Shown here piece by piece: positions 44,267 to 54,084 of a DNA stretch of 64,000 nucleotides. The stretch is from the NCBI RefSeq assembly GCF_003024715.1, contig NZ_PYLO01000002.1, forward strand, positions 620,001 to 684,000, written 5' to 3'. The notes beneath the pieces were generated by a model. The model was not told the DNA's origin. It did not search any database and saw only the letters and a program-made list of their open reading frames with translations. A program made the position numbers and the translations under genes. Source of the stretch: Clostridium fessum. Its GTDB lineage: Bacteria; Bacillota; Clostridia; Lachnospirales; Lachnospiraceae. Within the stretch, counting starts at the first letter, position 1; each line of letters starts with the position of its first letter.

Positions 44267-45034
44267 CTATGTATTATCCTTCAACCCATAACACTGGTAC
44301 AACATATCTGTCATTTTCTTCTTATCTGTTCCTCTTATACCCAAGGACTTTAAATCCACTGTTTCATCAGCTATTTCAGATAAGAACTTTTTCATATCCT
44401 CTGCTATTTCCGGACTGAGAACTTGCCTTGTATTGGCTGTGATTAACTGTGCTAATCGGAACACATCGTTTTTATGTTTCTTTATATTTTTGCTGTCAAC
44501 CTGCTCTCCATTCAGCTTGCGTTCCTTTAAATCCAGCCACGCTTTCGCCTTAAATGGTATCAGACAAGTCGGACTTAATACCGGAATGCCATCAACCATC
44601 AATTGTCCGGTTTTTAGCAATTCATAATACGCTTCATTTAAAAGGATTGCCGACAAGCTGGAGATTTCATCGTCTATCGGAAGCGGTGTGAGAACTGCAT
44701 CATCTTCCAATATAAGAAAATCCGGATTTCTGGAAAATATTTCTATCATATATGGATATTCTTTGCTTTTCGGAGATGTGAAACGATAAAACTGTGCATT
44801 TCCGGTACTTTTATTCAAATGCTCATATCCTGCTTCCTTGACATACTCCCAGAACTGCCTGCCGAACTCTGCTGTTATGGATTCGACAATCAATACAATA
44901 TCTACATCTTTTGTAGCACGAAACGGTAATTCTTCATTTTCCATAATCAAATCACAAGCTGTCCCGCCGATGATAACATATTGATTTTCAAAACCCTGAA
45001 ATCTTTCCTTAAATTTTGTAAATCCGCTGACCAT
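44267..45034 (-). CDS. AbiEii-like nucleotidyltransferase (toxin component)
   Basis: Cytoplasmic protein of 255 residues with a minimal nucleotidyltransferase signature: YVIIGGTACDLIM followed by RATKDVDIVLIV (residues about 19-52), as in AbiEii toxins. AbiEii proteins add nucleotides to tRNA and stop growth, causing abortive infection. The second gene of the pair usually encodes the toxin, as here. The start overlaps the upstream gene by 1 nt (TAATG). AT-richer than its neighbours, next to an IS remnant: probably acquired. Confidence 0.72.
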   Translation of the reverse strand: MVSGFTKFKERFQGFENQYVIIGGTACDLIMENEELPFRATKDVDIVLIVESITAEFGRQFWEYVKEAGYEHLNKSTGNAQFYRFTSPKSKEYPYMIEIFSRNPDFLILEDDAVLTPLPIDDEISSLSAILLNEAYYELLKTGQLMVDGIPVLSPTCLIPFKAKAWLDLKERKLNGEQVDSKNIKKHKNDVFRLAQLITANTRQVLSPEIAEDMKKFLSEIADETVDLKSLGIRGTDKKKMTDMLYQCYGLKDNT

Positions 45035-45966
45035 TACTCCTTCAACCTTCTTTCCTGCAATTCATCTACTGCTTCTTCAATTCTCTCATCGTTTGTATCT
45101 CCAAAAGATAAAACAATGGAAATATCGTCAGCACTGTTATCCTCTGAAAATTGTTTCGGGTTGTATGCCCATAATTCAAGTCTTACCTGCTTATCTGGGT
45201 CTATCAATTCATCGGTCAGTAAAGTTTTATCATAATCCTTCTCACTGATTGCATAGGTAGCAACTCGGCTTGGATTTAGCATTGTTTTTTCAGAAAGTGC
45301 CGTTCCCCCTGCAAAAACCATATTTTCTGTAACTTGCGTCTTATCTATATATCCTGCTTTGCGGACAGGTGTTGTCAAATATACTTTTGCTTTTTCAAAT
45401 AATTCATCTCTGTTATATTTTGACTCAATAAACTTGTTGACACCGTCTTTTGCTACAAGAAACAAATCCGTCGCTTCCAACTGCTTTACTGCTCTGGTCA
45501 AGGTCATTGCTGTAAATGGAAGTACTTTTCCGGCTTCTGAAATATACAATCGTTTTTTCTTACTATACAGATAAAACAAAAACAACTGCTGTGTTGAGCA
45601 AACAAACTTATCTGTCAGCTTTTGGGGTTCTTTCTCATCAGAAAGCATTGTCCCAATGAAAGGAAGAAAGACCTGCTTATCAGTAATAAACGGTATATTA
45701 TTTTCTATAAGGCTTTTTCTTCGATAATTAGATACCGACGCAAGTTCAAATACGACTGGTACATTATCAATCTGCTGTATTTTTGTAATCTGTTTTTTCA
45801 ATGCCGGAAGTGTGGCAAGTTCTTCTGTCGGAGTAAGCATTATACAGCGTCTGTTTCCAATATATGCTGTGTGAAAATTATAACTCCCTGCAATATAAAC
45901 AGGCAAAGAATCCTGATGATTCCATGCTTCATATTTTGTAGAAATCCCGAATACGCTTGTAAGCAT
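45034..45966 (-). CDS. AbiEi-like antitoxin/regulator candidate
   Basis: Protein of about 310 residues without a family I can name firmly. The middle part (SEAGKVLPFTAMTLTRAVKQ then LEATDLF) looks like a winged helix, and operon position directly before an AbiEii-type gene fits the AbiEi antitoxin/autorepressor. I chose the ATG at 45966: AAAGGGGA lies 10 nt upstream. The frame's first ATG (46002) falls inside the -10 box of the promoter (46001-46029) and cannot be the start if that promoter is used. Confidence 0.65.
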   Translation of the reverse strand: MLTSVFGISTKYEAWNHQDSLPVYIAGSYNFHTAYIGNRRCIMLTPTEELATLPALKKQITKIQQIDNVPVVFELASVSNYRRKSLIENNIPFITDKQVFLPFIGTMLSDEKEPQKLTDKFVCSTQQLFLFYLYSKKKRLYISEAGKVLPFTAMTLTRAVKQLEATDLFLVAKDGVNKFIESKYNRDELFEKAKVYLTTPVRKAGYIDKTQVTENMVFAGGTALSEKTMLNPSRVATYAISEKDYDKTLLTDELIDPDKQVRLELWAYNPKQFSEDNSADDISIVLSFGDTNDERIEEAVDELQERRLKE

Positions 45967-46000
45967 ATTTCCCATTCCCCTTTTTAACTCAATTTTTTTC

Positions 46001-46029
46001 ATTTTAACTTAGCCAATGTTAAAAGTCAA
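46001..46029 (-). promoter_or_regulatory. Promoter of the AbiE-like pair
   Basis: Leftward -35 TTGACT (46024-46029), 17-nt spacer and -10 TAAAAT (46001-46006). Start near 45994, about 28 nt before the chosen ATG. The area carries AT-rich repeats such as AACTTAAAATAACT that an autorepressor could bind. Confidence 0.7.
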
Positions 46030-46140
46030 GTTTTCGAGTTATTTTAAGTTTATTGCTAATTTCAATCCTCAAAAAAAATCAACTAGGAGCAGCAAATTTT
46101 AAATATTTCCAAATGTAAATTTTTTTCCTAACCACATTTG

Positions 46141-47343
46141 TTAAGAAAAAAGCCTACCTTCACTCTCCTTCTCCCTTATCACACTCCCATACACCAAAAT
46201 CATCCAAAACATCGGCTGCCGGTAATTCACCAAAAAGAAACTCTCCGCCAAAATCCCTGCCACCGCACACATCATCGCCGCATTCATATACCGCAGATTC
46301 CGGACCAGCCAGATAAGTAGGAAAACCGTCGGGATTATTCCATAGCAGAATAATACACTGAACAGGCAGCAATGAATCTCATTGATCTGGCTGGTCAGCG
46401 TGAAACGGTCAAATCCGCCCTCGCCTGCGCCGTATAACAGGTATTGTGGGTAAAGCACCAGCTTCTCCATGCCGCGATCCAGAAACAGTCCCAAAAGTCC
46501 GCCATGTGCAACTTTCCAGATCTTCTCCTGAATCCGGGTCAGCATATTGTAATCCACGGTCTTCACATCGAAATCCGCCGCTGGCCATATCCACCACAAA
46601 AACACGCCCAACAAAAGAAATCCACCACAGATTCCCACGATCCACACCTTCGACGGAACCTTTCTCCTGCATCCCTCCAGATAGAGTGCATGCGCTCCTG
46701 CCAGCAAGGTAAAAACCAGAAAGCCCAGCAGAATTCCCGTCGATTTCGATGCCGCCAGCACCGGTAAAGCCAGCAAGTAAAAAATAAGAAAGCTCCGATC
46801 GCCGAACCGACACCGGTACAGGTACAAAAGCAGCACCATCATAAATAAGAAAAACGCCAGCTGATTCGGATCATTAAACGTTCCCTGGTACCGCACCGCG
46901 CCCCAGTATTCATGAAAAATCCGTCCATGGCCCGATGCATATACCAGAAGCTGCAAAACGATATTTACCTTCACCACCCGGTTCATCCACAATAAAAACG
47001 TTTCATTCTCCTGATCCACCAGCTTCCGAAACGTCCATATCGCACAGGCATTATAAATCCAGAAAAACGTATACCGGAAAAACTCATTCCGCCCCAGCCG
47101 TATACCATAATATGCATTAATCCCTATCACAAACAGCAAAAACACATAGAAAAAACCATCTTCCCGAACCCGTCCGATTCGTTCCTTCTTTTTCAAGCAT
47201 CCAGCCAGTAAAATAAAAAAAGAGAGCAGCAGACAAACATCCGCCGCTCCCATTCCTCCCGAAGGAAATAGATAAAACTGTTTCAAAAAAACAAACAATA
47301 AAAACAATACGCTGGCTGGCGCAAATACCATCTTCTCCTTCAT
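46141..47343 (-). CDS. O-antigen/capsule polymerase-like membrane protein (Wzy-type)
   Basis: Polytopic membrane protein of about 400 residues with ten to twelve helices and a large loop near NMLTRIQEKIWKVAHGGLLG. The layout, plus RYQGTFNDPNQLAFFLFMM, is typical of O-antigen ligase/polymerase (Wzy/WaaL) proteins. It is the last gene of the capsule operon. I chose the ATG at 47343, right after the previous gene's stop; AAAGGAG overlaps that stop and is close to the ATG, so a second ATG four codons later (47331) is possible. No strong terminator was seen after it. Confidence 0.78.
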   Translation of the reverse strand: MKEKMVFAPASVLFLLFVFLKQFYLFPSGGMGAADVCLLLSFFILLAGCLKKKERIGRVREDGFFYVFLLFVIGINAYYGIRLGRNEFFRYTFFWIYNACAIWTFRKLVDQENETFLLWMNRVVKVNIVLQLLVYASGHGRIFHEYWGAVRYQGTFNDPNQLAFFLFMMVLLLYLYRCRFGDRSFLIFYLLALPVLAASKSTGILLGFLVFTLLAGAHALYLEGCRRKVPSKVWIVGICGGFLLLGVFLWWIWPAADFDVKTVDYNMLTRIQEKIWKVAHGGLLGLFLDRGMEKLVLYPQYLLYGAGEGGFDRFTLTSQINEIHCCLFSVLFCYGIIPTVFLLIWLVRNLRYMNAAMMCAVAGILAESFFLVNYRQPMFWMILVYGSVIREKESEGRLFS

Positions 47344-47350
47344 GACTCCT

Positions 47351-48664
47351 TTATCCTCTCTCCGACTCTCTTCCCAGCAGTCTCTTGTAAATCTTCTCCA
47401 TCTTTTCCCCCACTGCATCCAGGCCAAACAGACGGCTTCGCTTTCTGCACACCTCGCCCATCCGGTCCCATTCATCCATATGTTCCAGCATATACAAAAG
47501 TGCCCGCGCCCAGACTTCTTCATCCTGCATCTTCTCAATCATCATTCCGCCCGGACAGATTTTCTGGCTTCCATCCTCAGATAAAGTCCACTCCTCTCCC
47601 ATCAGGTCCGTATTGCCCCGGATCTCCGAACAAACCACCGGCAGTCCGCTCGCCATCGCCTCCAGCATCGCACGCGGCAGTCCTTCCTGGAAAGACGGAA
47701 AAAGGAAGATATCCGAAGCACCAAAAATCTCCGCCATATCTTCCCTATAACCCAAAAATGATATATGATCCGCTATCCCAAGCTGCGCTGCCAGATCCTG
47801 CAAATACTCCTTCAATTCGCCATGTCCGCATAATAAAAGATGCAGCCGTTCATAGCTGCATCTCTCAACTCGCCTGCCTATTCCAGCATCCTCCTGCTCA
47901 TCTGCCGTTTCATTTCGTTCCAACGATAAAACTGACTCCTTTTCCGAATCCTTCAGCTTCGCCAGCATCCGAAACAGCACTTCCTGATTTTTCCTCGGAA
48001 TCATCTCCCCGGACGTCAAAAGCACTACCCGTCCCGGCGGCACGCCCAGACTCTCTCTCTTCTTTTGACGTTCCTTTTCCCCCATTTTAAAAAAATTATC
48101 TTCCTCTATCCCCACACCCGGCACATAATCCACATACCTCGCATGGAATTTCCGTTTCGCAAGTTCATAATCCTCTCGGTTAATACAGATCTGCTGATCC
48201 GTATACCTCGATAAAAACTTTTCCATCGGATAATAAAACAGCCAGTTCTTCCACGACGCCCCTTTAAAAAAATGGAATCCATGCGCCGTATAAATCACCG
48301 GGCCAGTCCCCGTCGCATGGGCCGCCAGGCGCGCCATCACACCTCCCATCGGTGTGTGGCAGTGCACCAGCGAAAAATTTTCCCGGCGCATCAGCTCAAC
48401 CATCTGACGGTACACCTGAAAATTCCGCTTATCAAACGGACTCCGTACAAAATCAATCTGGTGACAGATAATCCCGGTTCCATCCAGACGGTGATTATCC
48501 GTTCCATAGGACGGCGTATGAAAATTTGAGGCATAATGAACCTCGTATCCCATTTTCTGTAAAATATGGACATTGTTCATCTCAAACTGCGGGACAAAGC
48601 CGCTGACATGGGTAACCAGAAGAGCCTTCCTGCGCTGCTTTCCTTCCATTTCCTGTCTCTCCAT
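47351..48664 (-). CDS. Family 4 glycosyltransferase
   Basis: Cytoplasmic GT-B enzyme of 437 residues: N-terminal acceptor domain with HVSGFVPQFEMNNVHILQKMGYEV and VHCHTPMGGVMARLAA; C-terminal nucleotide-sugar domain with SGEMIPRKNQEVL and FLFPSFQEGLPRAMLEAMASGLPVV. An insert of about 25 charged residues (ESVLSLERNETADEQEDAG) interrupts the C-terminal half. It ends 7 nt before the polymerase gene. Substrate unknown. Confidence 0.88.
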   Translation of the reverse strand: MERQEMEGKQRRKALLVTHVSGFVPQFEMNNVHILQKMGYEVHYASNFHTPSYGTDNHRLDGTGIICHQIDFVRSPFDKRNFQVYRQMVELMRRENFSLVHCHTPMGGVMARLAAHATGTGPVIYTAHGFHFFKGASWKNWLFYYPMEKFLSRYTDQQICINREDYELAKRKFHARYVDYVPGVGIEEDNFFKMGEKERQKKRESLGVPPGRVVLLTSGEMIPRKNQEVLFRMLAKLKDSEKESVLSLERNETADEQEDAGIGRRVERCSYERLHLLLCGHGELKEYLQDLAAQLGIADHISFLGYREDMAEIFGASDIFLFPSFQEGLPRAMLEAMASGLPVVCSEIRGNTDLMGEEWTLSEDGSQKICPGGMMIEKMQDEEVWARALLYMLEHMDEWDRMGEVCRKRSRLFGLDAVGEKMEKIYKRLLGRESERG

Positions 48665-48681
48665 TCAGGCACCCCCCAGAC

Positions 48682-49665
48682 TTAATAGTGAACCTTCTTA
48701 TGTGAATTAGAAGTATCTTTTACTTCTGTCCGTTCACTAATAATATATCTCGGCCGATGCTTGACTTCCATATAAATCTTTCCGATATATTCACCTAAAA
48801 TCCCTAGACAAACCAGCTGCACTCCGCCAATCAAGCAAATAATACATGTCATGCTCGACCATCCGGCAACTACATTTCCCATGAAACGCATCACGATCGA
48901 CCAAATAACTCCAAGAAAACTGAGTCCTGCAATCACCGTACCAAGCGCTGTAATAATTCGAATAGGTTTTATGCTCAAGCTCGTAATACCATCAAACGCA
49001 AGGCTCAACATTTTCGTTAATGGATAATGGCTTTCTCCTGCAATTCTTTCATGACGCTCATAATAAACACTTGTGCTCTTAAAGCCAACCAGCGGAAACA
49101 TCCCACGCAAAAAAAGATTTACCTCCTTGAAATTAGCAAACTCCTTTAACACCCGACTTGAGACAAGGCGATAATCCGCATGATTATAGACAACCTCCGC
49201 ACCCATCCAGTTTAAAAGTTTATAAAATCCTTCTGCTGTAAAACGTTTAAAAAATGTATCTGTATCACGTTTACTTCTGACGCCATAGACAATTTCACAT
49301 CCCTGCTTATACTGCTCCACCATCTCGTCCATAGCATTAATATCATCCTGACCATCACAATCAATGGAAATTGTAATATCACATTTATCTTTCGCTTCCA
49401 TCAAACCCGCAAGAACCGCATTTTGATGGCCTCGGTTACGGCTCTGAGAGATTCCTATAAAATGTTCATCTTGTTTTGCCAGATTGCAAATGATTTCCCA
49501 TGTCTTATCCTTACTTCCATCATTCACAAAAAGGATACGGCTGCTGTTAGAAATCGTATTAGACTGAATCAAAGAAGTCAGCTTATCCAAAAACATCTTT
49601 GATGTAATTGGAAGAACTGTTTCCTCATTGTAACAAGGAATAATAATGTATAATATGGTATTCAT
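48682..49665 (-). CDS. Family 2 glycosyltransferase, GtrB/ArnC-like
   Basis: Membrane-bound transferase of 327 residues: GT2 domain with YIIIPCYNEETVLP, FVNDGSKDKTW and SIDCDGQDDINAMDEMV, followed by two C-terminal helices (about 228-290). Enzymes of this type charge undecaprenyl phosphate with a sugar, for transfer outside the membrane by a GT-C protein such as the one encoded next. AAAGGT precedes the ATG. AT-rich. Confidence 0.88.
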   Translation of the reverse strand: MNTILYIIIPCYNEETVLPITSKMFLDKLTSLIQSNTISNSSRILFVNDGSKDKTWEIICNLAKQDEHFIGISQSRNRGHQNAVLAGLMEAKDKCDITISIDCDGQDDINAMDEMVEQYKQGCEIVYGVRSKRDTDTFFKRFTAEGFYKLLNWMGAEVVYNHADYRLVSSRVLKEFANFKEVNLFLRGMFPLVGFKSTSVYYERHERIAGESHYPLTKMLSLAFDGITSLSIKPIRIITALGTVIAGLSFLGVIWSIVMRFMGNVVAGWSSMTCIICLIGGVQLVCLGILGEYIGKIYMEVKHRPRYIISERTEVKDTSNSHKKVHY

Positions 49666-49673
49666 TTTAAATT

Positions 49674-51263
49674 TTACCTTTCCGATCTTTTATATCGTTC
49701 TCTAAAAGTATTTAATCTTGATCTTATATATTGGAATCCATAGAGAGACAATATAATATATAGTGGAATATATGTGAATAAATATCTTGCACGTGCTTCG
49801 AAAATTAATTCAAACAGTGTCAGCCCTAAGATGCTTAACATAATCACACATACACGATTGTTTTTAGTTGCATGCCATGCAAACACATTTAAAAATATAA
49901 TTGTCAACCATATCATCTGTTCAAAATTTGACCATAAAATATAGTATTTTCCGATGTCTCCATATTGTCCCGTATAATACAAACCACGCAAAAACTCACA
50001 TATTGGTGTCGCTTTCGGAGGAAATACTTCCAAAAAGAATCCACCTTCTGCAGCCCAGCTAAATGTACCATTATAATAATTGGATAATATTTTTCGCGCA
50101 AATTGCTGCACCAAGCCTAGTACATGCATATTTTTAATACGATTAATTGCCACATACAAATCTGCTGCGTTTCTTTCTGCACAAGTTGAAAATGATGCAG
50201 AAAATTCAACATCCTTATCAGAAAAATTTCCCATATCAGCAGGATTCATACCCATCATAAAATAATGTGCAATTCCAAAAGACATGTTTTTATCAACCGG
50301 AAAATTCATCGCTGAAATTCCAACTTTAATTATACACAGCCCCATGAAAGCGCCAAAAATAGCAATCAAATCATTCAAGAAACTTTTTTTCAATTCTCTC
50401 TTTCCTGCAACGCAAAATGTTTCAACTAAAATAACTGCAATAAAAACGATAAATGTTTGAGGTTTTATTTTATATCCCACCGTTGAACAAAGACCTATGA
50501 AGAACCACACTAACATAGAATTCTTCTTTTTATTATGAATATAAAGATATAAAATCAACGTAGGAAATATCAATGCCATAGAATCCGAATACGGTATAGA
50601 AATCCATGGAGATATTCCAGCCAAAAGAACATAAACAACATACCCAAACAGCGAAATTTTTGTATCATCAAATAAATACTTAATTATATGAAATAATAAA
50701 TAGCCTGTTACGGCATTTAAAAAACATTGAACTGTCAAAATAGCAAAATATTCATAATCATGGAATCCTATATTATGTGCCACAAATCGGATTATAGAGA
50801 AAATTTCTGCCAAAAACAGGTTATTAGGGTATCTTGAAAAATACCATTGATAATCATTTGCATTTTGATGGTGTATATATGAATTAGAAAAATTTATTAA
50901 TTCGGAAGAATCCCACCCTGTATAAAAATAATAATTATACACACAAAAAAGGTTCAAAAAGAAAAACAGTATCGAAACGACTATCATAGTTTTTTTACTG
51001 TTTTTAAAGTTAAAACAATTTGCCACAGTATATACTACAGCAAAAAAAATCGTTCCCAAAAACATTAGCACCCATGGCGACAAAAAATTCGCACAAAGAG
51101 ATTTATTTGCATATTCAATCTTAGGGAAAAAAACACAAATTAAAATTATTATCAAAAATACGGACAGATATATACCCTTTATAATGTTTTGAAATAACAT
51201 CTTGTAATTCATTTCAGTAGCATTATTCTTTTTTAATAATTTCAACTTCTCAAAAAAATTCAT
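49674..51263 (-). CDS. GT-C-type membrane glycosyltransferase candidate
   Basis: Very hydrophobic protein of 529 residues with about twelve helices. The first external loop carries Asp-Ser (GWDSSELINFSNSY), the place where GT-C enzymes keep their acidic catalytic residue, followed by YFSRYPNNLFLAEI. Together with the GtrB-like gene 8 nt downstream it probably decorates the polysaccharide with a side sugar outside the cell. No close family name can be given. Strongly AT-rich. Confidence 0.75.
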   Translation of the reverse strand: MNFFEKLKLLKKNNATEMNYKMLFQNIIKGIYLSVFLIIILICVFFPKIEYANKSLCANFLSPWVLMFLGTIFFAVVYTVANCFNFKNSKKTMIVVSILFFFLNLFCVYNYYFYTGWDSSELINFSNSYIHHQNANDYQWYFSRYPNNLFLAEIFSIIRFVAHNIGFHDYEYFAILTVQCFLNAVTGYLLFHIIKYLFDDTKISLFGYVVYVLLAGISPWISIPYSDSMALIFPTLILYLYIHNKKKNSMLVWFFIGLCSTVGYKIKPQTFIVFIAVILVETFCVAGKRELKKSFLNDLIAIFGAFMGLCIIKVGISAMNFPVDKNMSFGIAHYFMMGMNPADMGNFSDKDVEFSASFSTCAERNAADLYVAINRIKNMHVLGLVQQFARKILSNYYNGTFSWAAEGGFFLEVFPPKATPICEFLRGLYYTGQYGDIGKYYILWSNFEQMIWLTIIFLNVFAWHATKNNRVCVIMLSILGLTLFELIFEARARYLFTYIPLYIILSLYGFQYIRSRLNTFRERYKRSER

Positions 51264-51294
51264 AATCTAAACCTTCTTAATTTTTTATACATTA

Positions 51295-52209
51295 CTACTC
51301 CCATAACTGCATCGGATATATGCCAGATTTCATCATAAATCGAAACTTCTCCTGTGCCGGTTCTATATCTTCCTTATATGTAATACCAATCCATCTATCC
51401 GATGTATTCAGGACTTTTACAGCCGCCAAATTCTTTTCCAGCAATTCCGCCACAATATTCGGGAGAAGATATTCTTTCTTCTCTGAATTTTCCCCTAATG
51501 TATCAAGGAATCTGGCAAATCCTTCATCTATATACCGCAAAAAATCCGGATATCCCGCCCACATATTCATAGATACCATTGCATCTGATGTAATCCATTT
51601 GCTGACTTCCGCATTATCGCACTGTATTTTTCCATCCACTATCTGAATTCCCGTTGTCTCAATCACTTTCTCCAGATATCCATTTGCATCTGCCACACAG
51701 ACACCTCTAGTTACAGCTCCGTTCTCACTCAGCGTGTTCTTCAAAGAAAATCCAGCCATGGCAAGGTTCATCTTCTCTTTATTCTCATTCTCGGAAATCA
51801 AGAAATCATGAAGCTTTATAAATGCTTCTTTTCCATAATAATCATCTGCATTAATAATCACAAATGGCTCTTTTACTACATTCTTGCAAGCTAAAATTGC
51901 CTGTCCAGTTCCCCATGGTTTCACGCGCCCTGCTGGAACCTCATATCCATCCGGTAAATCTTCCAATTCCTGATAGACATATTCTACTGGCATAACTTTC
52001 GATAAGCGATTTCCAATCACTTCTTTAAATTCCGCTTCGATTGCTTTTCGAATCACAAAAACAACTTTGGTAAATCCAGCTGCTTTTGCATCGTAAATCG
52101 AAAAGTCCATAATAATCTCCCCATTGGGAGCCATCTTTACAAGCTGCTTGATACCGGTTCCGAAACGGGAACCGATGCCAGCAGCCATGATGATGAGGGT
52201 TGTATTCAT
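51295..52209 (-). CDS. Nucleotidyltransferase (NDP-sugar pyrophosphorylase-like)
   Basis: Cytoplasmic enzyme of 304 residues with the NTP_transferase start IIMAAGIGSRFGTGIKQL and an INADDYYGKEAF metal site at about 118. It activates a sugar or a similar phosphate for transfer; which one is not clear. It lies 33 nt after glmS and is probably in the capsule operon. GGAGG precedes the ATG. Confidence 0.85.
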   Translation of the reverse strand: MNTTLIIMAAGIGSRFGTGIKQLVKMAPNGEIIMDFSIYDAKAAGFTKVVFVIRKAIEAEFKEVIGNRLSKVMPVEYVYQELEDLPDGYEVPAGRVKPWGTGQAILACKNVVKEPFVIINADDYYGKEAFIKLHDFLISENENKEKMNLAMAGFSLKNTLSENGAVTRGVCVADANGYLEKVIETTGIQIVDGKIQCDNAEVSKWITSDAMVSMNMWAGYPDFLRYIDEGFARFLDTLGENSEKKEYLLPNIVAELLEKNLAAVKVLNTSDRWIGITYKEDIEPAQEKFRFMMKSGIYPMQLWE

Positions 52210-52242
52210 ATGTTCCTCCGCAAATAATCCATTACTCTCCCC

Positions 52243-54084
52243 CTATTCCACCGTTACGCTCTTCGCCAAATTTCTCGGCTTATCCACATCCAGACCTTTC
52301 GAAACGCTTACATAATATCCCAAAAGTTGCAACGGAATCACTGCTAAACTCGGTGTAAAGCACTCTTCTGTTTCTGGAATATACAAAGCGAAATTTACTG
52401 TATCTTCTACTTTATAATTTCCTGCCATTGTCACTGCTACAAGATAAGCTCCACGGCACTTCACTTCAACCATGTTGCTGATCATTTTTTCATATAGTTC
52501 TTTCTGCGTTAATACACTGACTACTAAAATCCCATCTTCAATCAAACTAATTGTTCCATGCTTTAGCTCTCCTGCTGCATATGCCTCAGAATGAATGTAA
52601 CTGATCTCTTTTAATTTTAAACTTCCCTCCATGCCGACAGCATAATCAATGCCGCGGCCGATAAAAAATACATCTTTCGCATTTGCATATTTTGAAGCAA
52701 ACCACTGAATTCGCTCTTTTTCATCATCCAGCACTTTTTGAATTTGTTCTGGAAGCTTCTGAAGCGCTTCTATTAGTTCCTTATATCTCTTTTCATCCAG
52801 TTTTCCTTTTGCATAAGCAAACTGAATCGACAACAAATTCCCGGCAATCAGCTGTGCACTATACGCTTTCGTCGTTGCTACCGCAATCTCCGGTCCAGCT
52901 AATGTATAAAATACATGATCTGCCTCACGCGCAATCGTTGAACCGACTACGTTCACAATCGCAAGTGTTGGGATTTTCTGCTCTTTTGACAAACGCAAAG
53001 CTGCCAAACTATCTGCTGTTTCCCCCGACTGACTAATAATAATAACAAAACTATTCTCTTCCAAAATTGGATTCCGATATCTAAATTCAGAAGCCAGTTC
53101 CACACGTACCGGAATTCTTGCCAATTCTTCCATTACATATTGCATCGCCACTCCTGCATGATACGCAGAACCACACGCCACAATATAAATTCGTCCAATT
53201 GAACGGATTGTTTTTTCATCTAAACCTGCATCTGATAAATCAATTCTCCCATTTTTTAAAACTGCATTGACTGTATCACGAACTGCTCTTGGCTGCTCAT
53301 AAATTTCTTTCATCATGAAATGCTCATATCCGCCTTTTTCTGCAGCCTCTGCATCCCACTTAATTTCAATCAGTTCTTTTTCAATCACTTCCTGGTCGAT
53401 ATTGTAAAAAGTAATCTCTCCTTTATGCAAACGAGCCATTTCCTGATTCCCAATATAATAAACCTGGCGCGTATATGGAAGAAGCGCCGGTACATCCGAC
53501 GCTACAAATGTTTCTCCCACTCCCTGCCCCAATATCATTGGATTATCCTGACGGGCTACATATATTTCTTCTGGATATTCTTTAAACATAAAAGCCAGTG
53601 CATAGGTACCACGAATTCTAGTCATAGCTCTTGCTAATGAATCAATCGGATTCTGACCATAATTTTCATAATAATAATGAACCAACTTTACAGCCACTTC
53701 CGTATCCGTATCAGAATAAAAGGAGTATCCCTTCTTTATCAGTTTTTCTCTTAACTCCTGATAATTTTCAATAATTCCATTATGAACACCTACAACCTCT
53801 CTATCTTCCGTTGCATGAGGATGTGCATTCAATTCTGACGGTTCACCGTGGGTCGCCCATCTGGTATGTCCAATTCCGCAGTTTCCATGTATTGCTTTTC
53901 CAGCATTTGTTTTTTCTTTTAAAGCAATCAGCCTACCTTTCGCCTTTACGATTTCCGGCAATGATTTCCCTTTTCTAACCGCCAAACCAGCTGAATCATA
54001 TCCTCTATACTCTAATTTTTCTAATCCGGCAAGAAGAATGGGCGCTGCCTGTTTATCTCCTGTGTATCCTACTATTCCGCACAT
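52243..54084 (-). CDS. glmS: Glutamine--fructose-6-phosphate aminotransferase
   Basis: Makes glucosamine-6-phosphate, the entry to amino sugars. 613 residues: glutaminase domain with nucleophile Cys2 (MCGIVGYTGDKQ), HTRWATHG and VVGVHNGIIENY; two SIS domains with ACGSAYHAG and SQSGETADSLAALR; C-terminal DKPRNLAKSVTVE. The start cannot move because Cys2 must be exposed. The upstream gene overlaps it by 32 nt, so there is no room for a glmS ribozyme. This copy may be dedicated to polysaccharide synthesis; whether the genome has a second one is unknown. Confidence 0.97.
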   Translation of the reverse strand: MCGIVGYTGDKQAAPILLAGLEKLEYRGYDSAGLAVRKGKSLPEIVKAKGRLIALKEKTNAGKAIHGNCGIGHTRWATHGEPSELNAHPHATEDREVVGVHNGIIENYQELREKLIKKGYSFYSDTDTEVAVKLVHYYYENYGQNPIDSLARAMTRIRGTYALAFMFKEYPEEIYVARQDNPMILGQGVGETFVASDVPALLPYTRQVYYIGNQEMARLHKGEITFYNIDQEVIEKELIEIKWDAEAAEKGGYEHFMMKEIYEQPRAVRDTVNAVLKNGRIDLSDAGLDEKTIRSIGRIYIVACGSAYHAGVAMQYVMEELARIPVRVELASEFRYRNPILEENSFVIIISQSGETADSLAALRLSKEQKIPTLAIVNVVGSTIAREADHVFYTLAGPEIAVATTKAYSAQLIAGNLLSIQFAYAKGKLDEKRYKELIEALQKLPEQIQKVLDDEKERIQWFASKYANAKDVFFIGRGIDYAVGMEGSLKLKEISYIHSEAYAAGELKHGTISLIEDGILVVSVLTQKELYEKMISNMVEVKCRGAYLVAVTMAGNYKVEDTVNFALYIPETEECFTPSLAVIPLQLLGYYVSVSKGLDVDKPRNLAKSVTVE

